A stretch of DNA of 64,000 bases, from positions 25,326,330-25,390,329 of the forward strand of contig CM067566.1 of assembly GCA_034336665.1 (NCBI GenBank), given 5' to 3'. Made by a program: the position numbers and the translations under genes. Source of the DNA: Luscinia megarhynchos (Eukaryota > Chordata > Aves > Passeriformes > Turdidae). Below are positions 52,268 through 63,490 of this stretch, piece by piece. The notes under the pieces are model-generated. The model was not told the DNA's origin. It did no database searches and worked only from the letters and a program-made list of their open reading frames with translations. Every line of letters begins with the position of its first letter. Within the stretch, counting starts at the first letter, position 1.

Positions 52268-55200
52268 CTAAAATAAAATTGTAAATAATAAAAAATGCTA
52301 CAGGTTAGAATGTGTTGTGTTTAATGTCAGTCCAAATCTACTTTGAAAAATATTTTGGGTTCAAATTCTCTTAGTTTTTAATATTTAACTTCTCTTACTT
52401 TTTAATATTTAATTTCTTGTTTCCAAATAGTCAGCTTCGTCCTATATGGTTCACCTTGAGCTATGAAAGATAAACAGTTCTAGATCTGAATATTTTTCTC
52501 CACTTTTCCACTATGGTGAACATCTGAAAAAAAACCCATCATCCCCTCCAAAGAAACCTCCATAAGCTATAGGAAGGGTTACTAATGAGGAAAATAATTT
52601 GAACACAAGAATTTCAGTTCCATATTGAGTGTATTTACTTAACAGCTCTATAGGATAATATTTTAAAATGAATAGTTGCAGCTGAAGTTATTTGAATGTC
52701 TTGCTTGCTCAACGGTCTTGAAAATCAAGCAAATACTTGAATCTTCCATTAATACAAAAAACAGATTTAGGTTGTTTTTAGGCTGGTTTTTCAGAACCCC
52801 TGATCCTCTCTTGGCTGCATCACATGGTTCTTTTGTCTTGGTGAGTCATCTGCAGGTAGAAGAGCTTGTACTTGCATGTTTCAAACTTTATGTGTCCTTT
52901 GAGTAATACTTCAGAATTTCATCAGAATTTCTCCTACTTTTACAGTAAGGCTGCAGCCTTTCAGAAATGTATCTCAGGGTCTTTTTTTCACTATTGCATC
53001 TCATTAAGGCTATTCAGATAAGACAAGTAGTCATGTTCTGTTTAAAAAAACCAAAAAACAACCCTGGTGTAAATATGTAAAAAAGAATAATTAATCATTG
53101 AGTATATTTACCTGTCCTTGTCCGTACAAACATATCAGCAACATAAATGGCATCAGAAACATAGTCAATAATAAACCATGCCACTAAGTAATCGTGCTGA
53201 AGCTCATCAAAACAGGCTCTGAATATGAAGAAACAAAAGTAAATTACCATAAAACAAAAATTAAATACTGGCATGAATCAGTGATGAATAGAATATCTTT
53301 TATCTAGTCAGATATATTATGATTTTCCAGAAGTTCTATGTAGTCATTAAAGGAGGACATCACCTTGCAATAATCATGGTCCAGTTGTACATGACAGGCA
53401 TTGTGATGCAAAACAACCAGTTGTAATATATATTTCCTGCTGGATCAATGGTGAAAATATCTTTCTTCTTCCTAAGTGGTAAGCAGGAGGAAAAAAAGAG
53501 GTTTAATGAGAGATTTGAAATACGTATAATTTTTGAGGAATTAAGCTTTCCAGAAATTATTATTGTGAAATAAATGGTCTTTATCAAAGATAAACTTCCT
53601 TGCCCAAATGCATGGAAGATATGAAGCTGGTGTGACTTGGTGTGACACAAGCTTTAGAATCAAAGTTTTGCTGAGCAAAGTTAGCTTGGCAGTCTCACTT
53701 CACTTTATAGTGGCACATGTGATTTTTAATTTTTTTTCTGCCCAAATAACTCTCTTGTCTGACAATTTATTTTATCATTAAATAAAAAAAAGATTATCTG
53801 ACTAATTTTTAAATAATATAAATTATGAGATGAATCATGCCTTTCTCCCAGGGAAAAGTCTAGCCTTGAGGAAAACATTGGCATAGTTTACATAAAGAAA
53901 CCAAAGAACAGAAAATCATACAACACAGGTTTCTACCACACTGTTTTGTTTCTCTTCCTTAGCCAGAAAACTATGAATTTACCAAGCAGACTATAAAGCA
54001 ACAGTTTTAGAGCATAGAAGAGTTTACTTGCTTGTGGGTGCCTTTGTGTGTGGAAGAGATTGCTTTATACTGGCACATCGTTTGCTGCAGTGTGTTTTCC
54101 AAGAAATACTAGATAATCAGAATCCAAAGGACATATATCTTGATTAATGCTTTCAGATCACCTCCATGCACACATATTTCTGTTGTCCACATAGGAAGTT
54201 AAGTCAAGCAACTCTACTCTAGGAAGAACAACAGCATCTTGACACTAATTCACTAAAGTATAAACATCTTTACAGGACATCTGTGGATGAATTTGTTACT
54301 ACATCAAAAGCAATTTTATTATATAGCATAACTGGACCTAAATGAAAAATACTTACACTTCTGTATTTTCTTTCTTCTTCAACTTATCTTTATCTTTATC
54401 TTTATTTTTCTCCTTTTTTTCTTTGTTCTTTTGTGTTTCTCCATCCTTTTTTTTTCTGGCTTGCTAAGAAATAGATTAATATTTTCCATTGTTAAGGACC
54501 AAGTTAAAACATGAAAAAAAACTAAATATCTTAGAAATAGTAGTATTATTACTTTTCATCTTACCTCTTTTTTTCTTTTTTCCTTTTCTTCTCGTCTCTA
54601 AGAAAAAGAAAAATATGATAGGCTCATGGGATGCACAACCCATTTCTTCAACATCGATTTATTAGAAGCATCTGAGTTCAGTAAGGATAACATTATGTTT
54701 AGGTGTTTGGCCTTAAAAAAAGTGCTTTTCTTATTTCTTGTTGTATTCACCTAGAACTACTTTTGTTTTAAATTAATAGATACAGTATCAGTAACTTTGG
54801 TAATAAGATAATGGTCATCATAACTGTTGTGCATGAAGTTGAAATGTATGTGCAGTGTCATTTGGACTTACCTGAATGGCATAACTGTTTCTAATGACAC
54901 TATTAGATATTTATTATATCTAATAATGTATTAGATATAATAATTATTTATTTATGCATTTATAATCAAAATTACATACTCTTATTTTATCAAATGGCAA
55001 AGATACTTACTCATCTTTATTACTGTTATTGTTAATATTGTAGCGTGCAAGTACTCCAGGTAGATGTTGTTGCCTGGGGAACAAAACAACCAACACAGTT
55101 ATATGATGTCTGCTGAAATTTTAAAAAAAAAATCTCCCAAATATTTACAAGAAGCAATATACTATAATCTTGAAAACTTAGTTTATTACTAAGACTGAAG

Positions 55201-55401
55201 AAAATTATATTATATTAAATATATGTGCTTAGCTAATCCTATGTAAATCATCAAACTAAAAAAACCAAACCAACACAAAATATATTTGACATACCTGTTT
55301 TCCCCTTTGTTCATTGGTCCAAGGTCCTTACTGGTGTCATGCACTACCACAGTGGGAACAATTGTATGGGAGTGATGGGTCTCAATCACTCCTACCTTCA
55401 T
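50850..55401 (-). CDS. CNGA1: CNGA1, rod cyclic-nucleotide-gated channel alpha subunit (complete coding region, 7 coding exons)
   Basis: CNGA1 forms, with CNGB1, the cGMP-gated cation channel of rod outer segments that closes when light lowers cGMP. Joining seven exons gives 1941 bases in frame, 646 residues plus stop (chicken about 645). In order: a variable N-terminus with a Lys/Glu-rich segment (about 50-106); S1 at about 117-138, S2 at about 148-168, with S3-S6 following in the last exon; the pore signature [11 protein letters not shown] with selectivity glutamate E318; a turret glycosylation sequon NTS at N289; the C-linker (about 362-432); the cyclic-nucleotide-binding domain (about 432-537) with FGE (497-499) and the cGMP-contacting Arg-Thr pair R514-T515; and a C-terminal coiled coil (about 573-624). 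The ATG at 55401 has A at -3. Non-coding upstream exons are not placed. NFXL1 follows downstream on the same strand. Confidence 0.96.
52268..53111 (-). other. CNGA1 intron 6
   Basis: About 0.84 kb AT-rich intron without other features. Confidence 0.65.
53112..53218 (-). CDS. CNGA1: CNGA1 coding exon 6
   Basis: Encodes residues 139-174: [20 protein letters not shown], then [15 protein letters not shown]. This is the S1-S2 loop and S2. Acceptor TTCAG, donor G|GTAAAT. Confidence 0.95.
53364..53471 (-). CDS. CNGA1: CNGA1 coding exon 5
   Basis: Encodes residues 103-138: [20 protein letters not shown], then [15 protein letters not shown], which is S1. Acceptor CTTAG, donor AG|GTGATG. Only about 145 bases of intron separate it from exon 6. 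Confidence 0.95.
53472..54356 (-). other. CNGA1 intron 4
   Basis: About 0.9 kb AT-rich intron, nothing else recognised. Confidence 0.65.
54357..54463 (-). CDS. CNGA1: CNGA1 coding exon 4 (Lys-rich)
   Basis: Encodes residues 68-102 plus two bases of Val-103: [20 protein letters not shown], then [15 protein letters not shown]. This is the charged cytoplasmic segment before S1. It contains a hexanucleotide repeat (AAAGAT in sense) coding for Lys-Asp pairs. Acceptor CTTAG, donor GT|GTAAGT. Confidence 0.92.
54565..54595 (-). CDS. CNGA1: CNGA1 coding exon 3 (31 nt)
   Basis: Encodes residues 57-67, [10 protein letters not shown] after a Glu split with exon 2. The frame requires the acceptor to be the second AG in TTAGAG|ACGAG, leaving a 31-base exon; using the first AG would put later codons out of frame. 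The resulting length between NKDE and KKKDGE equals chicken as I remember it. Donor GAG|GTAAGA. The exon is secure, the acceptor less so. Confidence 0.75.
54901..54923. repeat. AT-rich inverted repeat
   Basis: ATTAGATAT and ATATCTAAT, nine bases each and perfectly complementary, separated by five bases, followed by another ATTAGATATAATAA direct copy. Located in CNGA1 intron 2. Likely low-complexity DNA with hairpin potential. Confidence 0.6.
55011..55073 (-). CDS. CNGA1: CNGA1 coding exon 2
   Basis: Encodes residues 36-56: [20 protein letters not shown], preceded by one base of a split Arg and followed by two bases of Glu. [11 protein letters not shown] matches the chicken rod channel as I recall it. 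Acceptor CCCAG, donor GA|GTAAGT. Confidence 0.9.
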
Positions 55402-55432
55402 GATCAGGTTTAACTTGGGTAATTGAAGAAGA
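55295..55432 (-). CDS. CNGA1: CNGA1 first coding exon (start at 55401, 5' UTR to 55432)
   Basis: Coding part 55295-55401 starts [20 protein letters not shown] and ends KGENR at donor AG|GTATGT. The start matches the chicken rod channel N-terminus as I remember it. A CTTTCAG acceptor at 55433 means about 31 bases of 5' UTR are in this exon and at least one upstream non-coding exon must exist. Confidence 0.93.
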
Positions 55433-55932
55433 CTGAAAGAAAAAAGGAATCAAGTCATTTCACCACGAGAAAAATAGCTTTTTCTTTTCCCTAAAAGTGA
55501 ATCCTTTACATCTTTGCTTTCCTGAAGATCAATAATATTGACAATTTCCTGTCTCCCAGGACATTCCAACCAGACAAGAAAATGACCTGGCAACTGCTGC
55601 AAAAGGAAACGTTGCACACATCTGTATAGGGAACCAGTAATTTAGGCCTTTCTCCTGAGTTTTGACACATACTTTGAAAATATTTACTCAATTGTGTTTG
55701 GAACATCTACCACTGTGAAGTCAAATGCCATAGGGATCAGTCTTAAAGCAGTGTATTCTGGCATACCATGAAGGAGAAGCAGAATGATACAGCTGACATT
55801 GCTGCTAGTCTTACTTGACTTCCCTTATTTGTCAATGAAACAAAAATATGCCTATACAGGAAATAGGAGGGGAAGTCCCTGTTTTAAGCACTCATCAGAC
55901 ATGAATGACACATGCAAAAAATAATACAGGAG

Positions 55933-56079
55933 TATCACAGAATAACAGAATATTCCGATTTGGAAGGGACCCACAAGGACCACTGAGTCCAACTCTTTAA
56001 GTGAATGGCCTGTACAGAGATCAAACTCACAACCTTGGTGTTATTAGCAGCATGCTCTGACCAACCGAGATATAACATT
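55933..56079 (-). mobile_element. tRNA-Ile/CR1 chimeric SINE (TguSINE1-like), minus orientation
   Basis: Read on the minus strand from about 56079, the sequence follows tRNA-Ile: CTCGGTTGGTCAGAGCATG (A-box region), the anticodon loop CTAATAAC with anticodon AAT, CACCAAGG, and AGTTTGATCTC (B-box region). It then passes into GTTGGACTCAGTGGTCCTTG and a CR1-type tail ending near ATTCTGTGATACT. A tRNA-Ile head fused to a CR1 tail is the structure of TguSINE1, known from songbirds. The head carries several substitutions, so it is a retroposed copy and not a working tRNA gene. Confidence 0.8.
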
Positions 56080-56638
56080 CTACAAAATAGAAACATAAAG
56101 AGTGAATTTTAAGATATGCTTTTCCATGAGTAGTCCTAAATACAGCCCAATATTACTGGTCAGTTTTAAATGCTTGCCAGCACGGATCAGATCTAAGATA
56201 AATAGACATAAAAATATTCTAAATATCTAAGACGTGGTAAACTTCAGTTTAGATTCATTAGGAGACTAAAAGCTGTACCAGGGTTTCCACTGATTTACTG
56301 CTTGAAAGTGAGAGGATTGAAACTACACCAGGTTCAATTAAGTAGCTTTATATCTGCTTACAGGTGCTCTGAAAGCTCTACTAATGCTGGCACACAAAAT
56401 TCTGTCCTGGTTAAACCTATATCCTCTGCAGGGCCACGAAAATAATGGTGCAAAATAAAGCTGTGCCCAACTCAGCACCAGAAAAATGCAAATGCATTAA
56501 TCTCAAGGAAAATAATTTCTCCGACAGAATGGGCTATAAGCCAGTCCATGTTAGTACTCACAGTACCAACATTTCTACAAAAGCATATATTTTTCATGTT
56601 TACTTTTGCTCTTTGAGTCTTCCTTAGTTTCAAGAAGA

Positions 56639-56668
56639 AAAAAACAAAACAAAACAAAATAAAATAAA
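56639..56668. repeat. (AAAAC)n/(AAAAT)n microsatellite
   Basis: Pentanucleotide run of AAAAC units passing into AAAAT units, about six in all. Non-coding. Confidence 0.7.
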
Positions 56669-58101
56669 AGTTTGACTTTGTGCTCTCCAGACATAGTAAT
56701 TTGCACTAGTATCAGAGTTTAAAGATGATGATAAGTATGAAAAATAGAATCCAAAGCCACACTAATCCAGAGTATGTAGGCTGAAGGCTGGGAGGAAAAA
56801 AATCTGTATCCTCTACATTCCCATGTTATTCAGGTTAATAGGACTTTCTGTGCATTTTTTCCAAATAAATTCTTCTGGGTCTGTTGGTGTCTATTGTAAG
56901 TGGAGGCACTGTGGGATACTGTGTGTTCTGGGGAAGCAGCCATGGCAGCCATGCATAGGATTTCCTGGGAAAGAGGAGCTGCCATTTGAGGCAGGGCTGG
57001 GCATTTTTTATTACTGAGGCACTGAAAACATTAAGTGGCATAGAAATTGAAGTATTAACTACCCTGTAGTCTCAAAATACCAAGTTTGAATGTCAGGCAT
57101 AGGTAAGTGCTACACCAGGTTATTTTCCTTGTCTATCAGTCAAGATGTGTAGCACATCTTGAAGCACATTTGAAGAATATCTTCAAATTCCACTACCTAA
57201 AAGCAAATTGTGAGGAGTTTAAGTTCCTAGGTCTAAGACACAGAAGTGCTAATGCAGCATGTGCCCAGTGCAATTTGGACAGACATGGTAATTAAATCTA
57301 GTTTGGAGACTGCTGTTACCTTGCTACAGCATTTGCTCATACTGGGCACGGTAGAAAATATCACATTAAACTCAGTGGGTCCATACTCATCTGAATCCAT
57401 TTTCAAGCATTTCAAATTTCTTTACTAAATTCTATCCCTATCATTTTCCTATTCTGTACTCACGCATATTTTTTCTTTAACTGATACATTGTCACAACTT
57501 GATACAGTGTTTTTTAATATTAGGATGCACATTTTCACATTATCATATTTAGGTAGCAGACTCAAAAGGTAATAGATGCTTTCTTTAGACATATTTTTTA
57601 GACATATGGTTTTTACTGTATCATCCCAAATAGTTTCCTTTTACTACTTTGGATTTTTAAAAAGGTAACTACTATGATAAACAAACAACTTTTCAAGCAT
57701 TATGACCTCAAAGCTAATTGTATTAATTACTATAATTCAAAATCTTTAGGGTGCAAGAAAATGAAGACAGTATTATCCTTTCACAGGATTGTGATGAGAG
57801 GAAGATCAGCTTCTGTTGCTTCTGCTCCGTATTTTACATATTTCTCCCTCTCTTACTGGCCCACCATATTCACACCTCTAACCATTATTTTCATAAAGAA
57901 AATGCTTTAAATAAGGATACCCTGGAACAGATTTGGGTATCATACAAAGATCTAATTTTTTTCTTTACAAAGCAGCAATAAAAAATCTTCATTAACATTG
58001 AAATCTGAAGCATGCTGCAGCATGATCTGTCTTTTCTAACATGCTGAGGGTCCTTAGCAGTTTTGCAATAAGCAATTTCAACAAGCAGTGTGCATGCTTA
58101 C

Positions 58102-58137
58102 CTTGGGAAGGTAATCTTCTGCTTCGAATAGAGATTT
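58102..58137 (-). other. Candidate CNGA1 5' non-coding exon and core promoter
   Basis: On the minus strand a strong donor (CCCAAG|GTAAGC, exon edge 58102) follows a short segment about 25-35 bases downstream of a TATAAT-like element (58163-58168). This would fit a small first exon 2.7 kb upstream of the first coding exon. There is no transcript or conservation evidence, and the upstream edge is a guess. Chance occurrence is quite possible. Confidence 0.2.
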
Positions 58138-61100
58138 TGGTCCTTTAAATCAGCCACATTTCATTATAACATAAGCAGAATTACCACAAAAAGCTCAATA
58201 TAATCAACATTTTATAAATAAATCCCTTAGTGATTGATTTCACAAAGAGCCAGCCCCCTGTGCAGTTCTCTGAATTATTCCCAAGGAAGGACATGGTTAT
58301 TAGAGGAGGATTTCCTTGACCTAGTGATGGATTTTGAGGTTTAGAGGGAGATGAAAGTGACAGTGGCAATCAGTGTTATCCTTCACCTGAGCAGAAGCTT
58401 ACTAACCTGATCTACAAGCACACGGGAGTGTGCTCTGTTTTGAAACTGAAAAAAAATACTGTAAATAACTATATATTCAGTATTGTCTGCTCACTTGTTT
58501 TCTTAATATTGCAGATGCTTTTTAACTGTAGTAGCAGTTTTTAACTGTAATAGATAAAACACCATAAATGGAAATTTCCTGTTTATTTTAATTTGTACAC
58601 CATATGGCTGAAGGAAAGGAAATAACATTTTAAACTACCTGAAGTTCTTAAATAATATAACATATTTTGATGCTTAAAGAAATCCAGTGAATTGTGTATA
58701 CATTTTTGATGATTAAGTTTTAAGACACTGAACTGATCTTCAACTTCAGTATGGTTTATGACTTTGCAAAATGGTTTAAGTAGCTGCATTCCTCCTCCAT
58801 TAGAAGTGTGCAAGAGTGCATCTGTAGTGTCCAGATAGTCAAGGAAGGCCCCATGAGGATCCTAGCACATACTTCAAAAGAAAAGATGGTATTTGCATGC
58901 CTCACCTTTCATATTTCACTGCTGGATACTGTAAGAATGAGGAAAATAATGTTCTCTGAAGTCTGAGTGATTAATTTTACAGTCTGGAATCTTGTACATA
59001 GCTCATTTTTGTAAAAGAAAAAAAAAAGGCTCTTAAGCAAAATGAGGTAAATGTTGAAACTTGGATTTATATCTTGGTCACAACTGAGACATAGCTAAAG
59101 TTACTGAATTACATTTTAACTTTGCTTCACAAAACTCAGAATCTAGGAAAGTAGTCCAATCTGTGGGACTCCAGGATTATGACATTTTTTTCCATAACCA
59201 AGGGCAGTAGGGAAAATTGCCATTAGCAATCATAGGAACCAACGTAAATCTTGCAGCCCAGGTGACTGAGTTTATGTATTTAATCATAAAAAAAAGCTCA
59301 TCACAGGTCAGCCTCCTGATGATAGGAACAAATTAGACTGCTATGACTTTCCAACCCTGAAGACAGTCATTCCATTTCCAGTTTTGAGTAAGAGATGCAA
59401 CATAACAAATAGATAAAGAAGTGAATAATCTGCTACATTCTGGCATATGCTTTACTGTTTTCTTTGAAGAGCTGAAATGCATCTCTTATCCTAAGGTCAT
59501 AGATATGAAAGGAATCTCAGAAGGTTGCTGCATCCAACTAGTGTTGAATCTTGTTCAGTTTTAGCTCTGTCATTCTCCAGGGTTTTTCCCTGTCTTGTAG
59601 TCTGGAAGATGTCAATGTTCAGTGCTGAGCAGTGATTCTGTGAATATGTCGTGGCACTAAATGTTTGAGACATATGCCTTGTTATGTGTTACAAAAGAGT
59701 TGATACACCTTTTTAATCTGGTATAGAACTGCCAGTTTTCTTATAAAATAATAAGTTCAGCAAAGCAATGCTAACCTATTTTTTTTGTAACTGGTTTACC
59801 CTGAAATTCTTCAAAGCTCTCAAAAGAGGAAAATGATGAGTCCTACTGGGCCTGGCCAGTTCCTTGTCTGACAGTGGCCAGGACCTCACTAACCTGTGAA
59901 GAAGTTTGCAGGACAAATTCTGGATGAGCTCAACACAGTGTCAATTTTACCTTCCCTTAAAAGTCAGTTGCATAGCTGTCATTGATTTCACTGATGAATA
60001 TTTTAGTTTAATGTCAATATTTTTTCATGGATATTTTTCCTGTCATTCTGTATTCCAGTGAAGTAACCTTGACTAATGGGAGAACTGCACAAATGGATTA
60101 TTGTTTTAGTAGGCCAAGTATAATCTATTTTTGCATCTTGTGTTGTCATCATCTGTAATTCTTCTCAATCCTATTAAGGCTACATGTAATTTCAGATACC
60201 CATAGCCAAAACACTAGATACATTACACATATTTATGACTTATAAATAATCAGGTTTTAATGGCACAACATTGCCTTTCAGCTCACTGTGTTGAAGTTCT
60301 GTAAACAGGTGAGTGTTTGGATTGGGACCAGAGTTTTGGCAGGCTTATGTTTTCTGCAAATACTGCTCTGTTTTTGCTACTGCTGACGTGATTTCAGCAA
60401 TTAATGTCATGTTGGAAGTGCTGTAGCTGAGAAGACTCCAGGGCTTCTGGTTTATTTGTGCTCCTGTGTAGAATTCAGTGTCATGGAGCTCAATTTGCCC
60501 CAGTGAGGCTCGATGACTAGAAAACCATCAGTGCCAACAGTGTCTCCACCAGTAGGTGGTACTGTATTTTTACTTTAAGGTGTGTGATGGAGAGTGAAAT
60601 AGAAGCAATTTAAGATGTGTGTTGGTGTGTTGGATTCTCGTGTGCAGATGAGGCTGGGATCATAAAGCACTGCAAGTGCTCTCAGGCACAGAGCACAGCA
60701 TCACACAGTGTGCTCAAACACTGTGTCAAAGCCTTTCACCATCATCCTCCAGGTCCAGACCCTAGTTTTTGCATGACTACTGTGCTCAGAGACTGACAAT
60801 TCTGAAATGTCCACGCTGTGTCTGGCCTTGCCTGGCAGTTTTTTCTGTGCCCTCAGATGAACCTGCAGGAAGACTATCCTTGTGCCTTCCAGAAATTTCT
60901 TTCTCTCCCCTGAGATGTCTCTTTGGCTCCCATCCTGAAAACTGCAAGGAACAGAGAGACTGACTTATCAGAAAACATTAGATCTTCATTTAACAGTATA
61001 ATTTGGATAAAGAATAATTGCAACGACCCTACAGGACTTCCAGAAGTTCTGTACAGTCAGTACTTCTGTTTAGCAGAATTTTATTTCAAGTTAAAATAAC

Positions 61101-62884
61101 GTTGGAAATCTTGGTTGGTTGCACAGAATAATGATGCTAAAATGTTTTCACAAAGGTGATTCAACTGATATTAATTCTGCTTAAACAAAAATCATCAATA
61201 TATGACATTGCCACCAATAAGAATGGTAGAAAACGCACTGTAGATAAAAAAGGTTTAATAAATCTACCCTTGTATGTTACTACTCTTTTGTAGTATAGAA
61301 GGAGTTAAGGTGGCACTATCTGGGCATTTATAAGGGAACATGTTGACAATTAATCTCTATACAGCAAGTACAGCAATCTAATAATTTTGAACTTCAATTT
61401 AAAGACATTTTTTTTTTCTCAGTTGAACTTAATTTCTCCAGTTATTGCTCCTGCTGGTCTGCACTAAATCACCATGTAGTGGAGTAGAGAGTTCCTATGG
61501 TCAGAGCTTCATTCACAAATTTACTTCAGTAACTTTTCTGTGGCTACCTGCCAGGACAGGTAATAAATCTGTCTGTAGCTTCTGTATTGAACAGAACTCA
61601 TGTTTGGATACTGTCGTGTAGCAGCAACTGCTGGCAGAGTAATGCAGAACAGGGAAGCTGAGCAATGATAGCAGGATTTGAAAATGCCACAGGCAATTTT
61701 CCTAAATAATAATAAAAGAGAGAGAGCTTGCTTCATATCTGCACCTGAAGTAGCTGCACAGTGAACAGGCTTCCTAATTGTGGTGAAACTTGTCATCATC
61801 TTCAGTATTTACAATAATATAATTAAATACTGGATAAGGAACTCAATGTATATAACATAAGGGAAAGAAAAAACCTCAGCAAGATTAAAGATTTTATAGC
61901 AAATCCAAAGAGTCACATAAATTATGGTAATTAAGACATTCATGGCTAATGCAGAGGAAAACATGGGGTTTATTAAGGCACAAAAGTGAGGTTTCCAATG
62001 ACTATTTTAGTTATAAATATCAAAGATTAAAATTGGCTAGATTGTCAGTTCTTCCATTTTTACTGAAAATCAACAATTAAAGTCAGTGCTCGCTTGCTTA
62101 AGGAAAGTTTCATGAAACCTTTCATACATTATATAATTAATTACGTAACTACAGAAGTAGCAGAATTTTAACCTAAATTTTCTCTTGCTTTTTTCACACA
62201 TTTAATGGGGGGAAAAATTGTGCAATAACATAGAAAGATGTAGCAGGTTTTCATAAGACACCTATTTTTCTTTGGGAGAAATGGGAAACTGCCACAAAAT
62301 TGCTTTGACTGTTAGCATATGCATATTTTTACTTCATACAAAAAAAGTTGATCTGTGCTTAGCTGTATCTGGCACAGCTCCAGGGAATTAAATGGGTCTG
62401 TGCTGATTTGCATTAGCTCATGATCCAGGCATTGCTTGAAATCAGTTATAAGTGTCACTTTGAAAGGTACACTGACATTTTTTCCTCTTTATGTCAGTTG
62501 ATAAGATTGCATATAAATACTTTATTTTCTTTCCCATCTGAGCAATCCAAAATAAAGAAAAATATATCAATGTTGATAAATTACTTTTATGTAGTTTGTT
62601 TCTTCCTGACATTTTCTCAAATTTCTTCAAAACAAGTTGAGTATGAAAACTGCTAATCATCAGTGAAGCCTTCACACATGAAGTATGCCTAGTGTCTTCT
62701 GTCATAATTTTATAGATTGCAAGTTTTTTGCATCTGTCCATTGACTTGAATTGTTACTCACAAGTTTTTTGTGACTTCATATTTTTTCTCAGAAGAAAAA
62801 GGGTTTCATAGTGGTTTCTGCAGTCTATTACAGTATAAAAATATGAAGCATGTAAAGATTTTCAGCCAAGAAACAATAAGTGTA

Positions 62885-63490
62885 TAGCATCATTTAAGTT
62901 GGAAAATTCTCTTAACATCATTAAATACAAGTCAACCCAACACTATTACATTTACCATTAAACCATACTCATCAACACACATCTATATTTCTTTAAAATA
63001 TCTCCAGGGATGGTGAGTTCACTGTTTCCCTGGGTGGGAAATGCTTGACAAGCCTTTGGGTGAAGAAAAACCTCCCCAGCACAACTTGATGTCTCTTCTG
63101 TCTGCTTGTTTTTGACTTGGGAGAAGAGACCAACCCTCTCCTAACTACAGTCTCCTTTCAGGCAGTTGTAGAGAGGTGTAAGGTTTATCCTGAGCCTCCT
63201 TTTCTCCAGGTTAAACACCCCGAGCTCCCTCAGCCACTCCTCGCAGGACTTGTGCTCCAGACTCTTCACCAGCTCCATTGCCCTTCTCTGGACTGACTCC
63301 AGCACCTCAATGTCTTTCTTGTTGTGAACTGAACACAGGATTCAGAGTGGTCTCATCAGTGCCGACTTCAGGGTGACAAAATTTTGCTGACCACACTCTT
63401 CCTGATACACAGCAGGATACCACTGGATTTCTTAGTCACCTGAGCACACTGCTGGTTCATGTTCAGCCAGCTGCCAACAAATGTGTAAAT
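62885..63490 (-). mobile_element. CR1 LINE fragment, minus orientation
   Basis: Contains CTCCTTTCAGGCAGTTGTAG, CTCCAGGTTAAACACCCCGA, GCCCTTCTCTGGACTGACTC and CACTGCTGGTTCATGTTCAG, all familiar CR1 ORF2-end blocks. The 3' end (left side) is decayed. About 600 bases, 5'-truncated. Confidence 0.87.

Noticed and set aside
55990..56079. tRNA-Ile gene
   Set aside because: The tRNA-like head has several substitutions in the stems and boxes and runs directly into a CR1-like tail, so it is part of a SINE copy.
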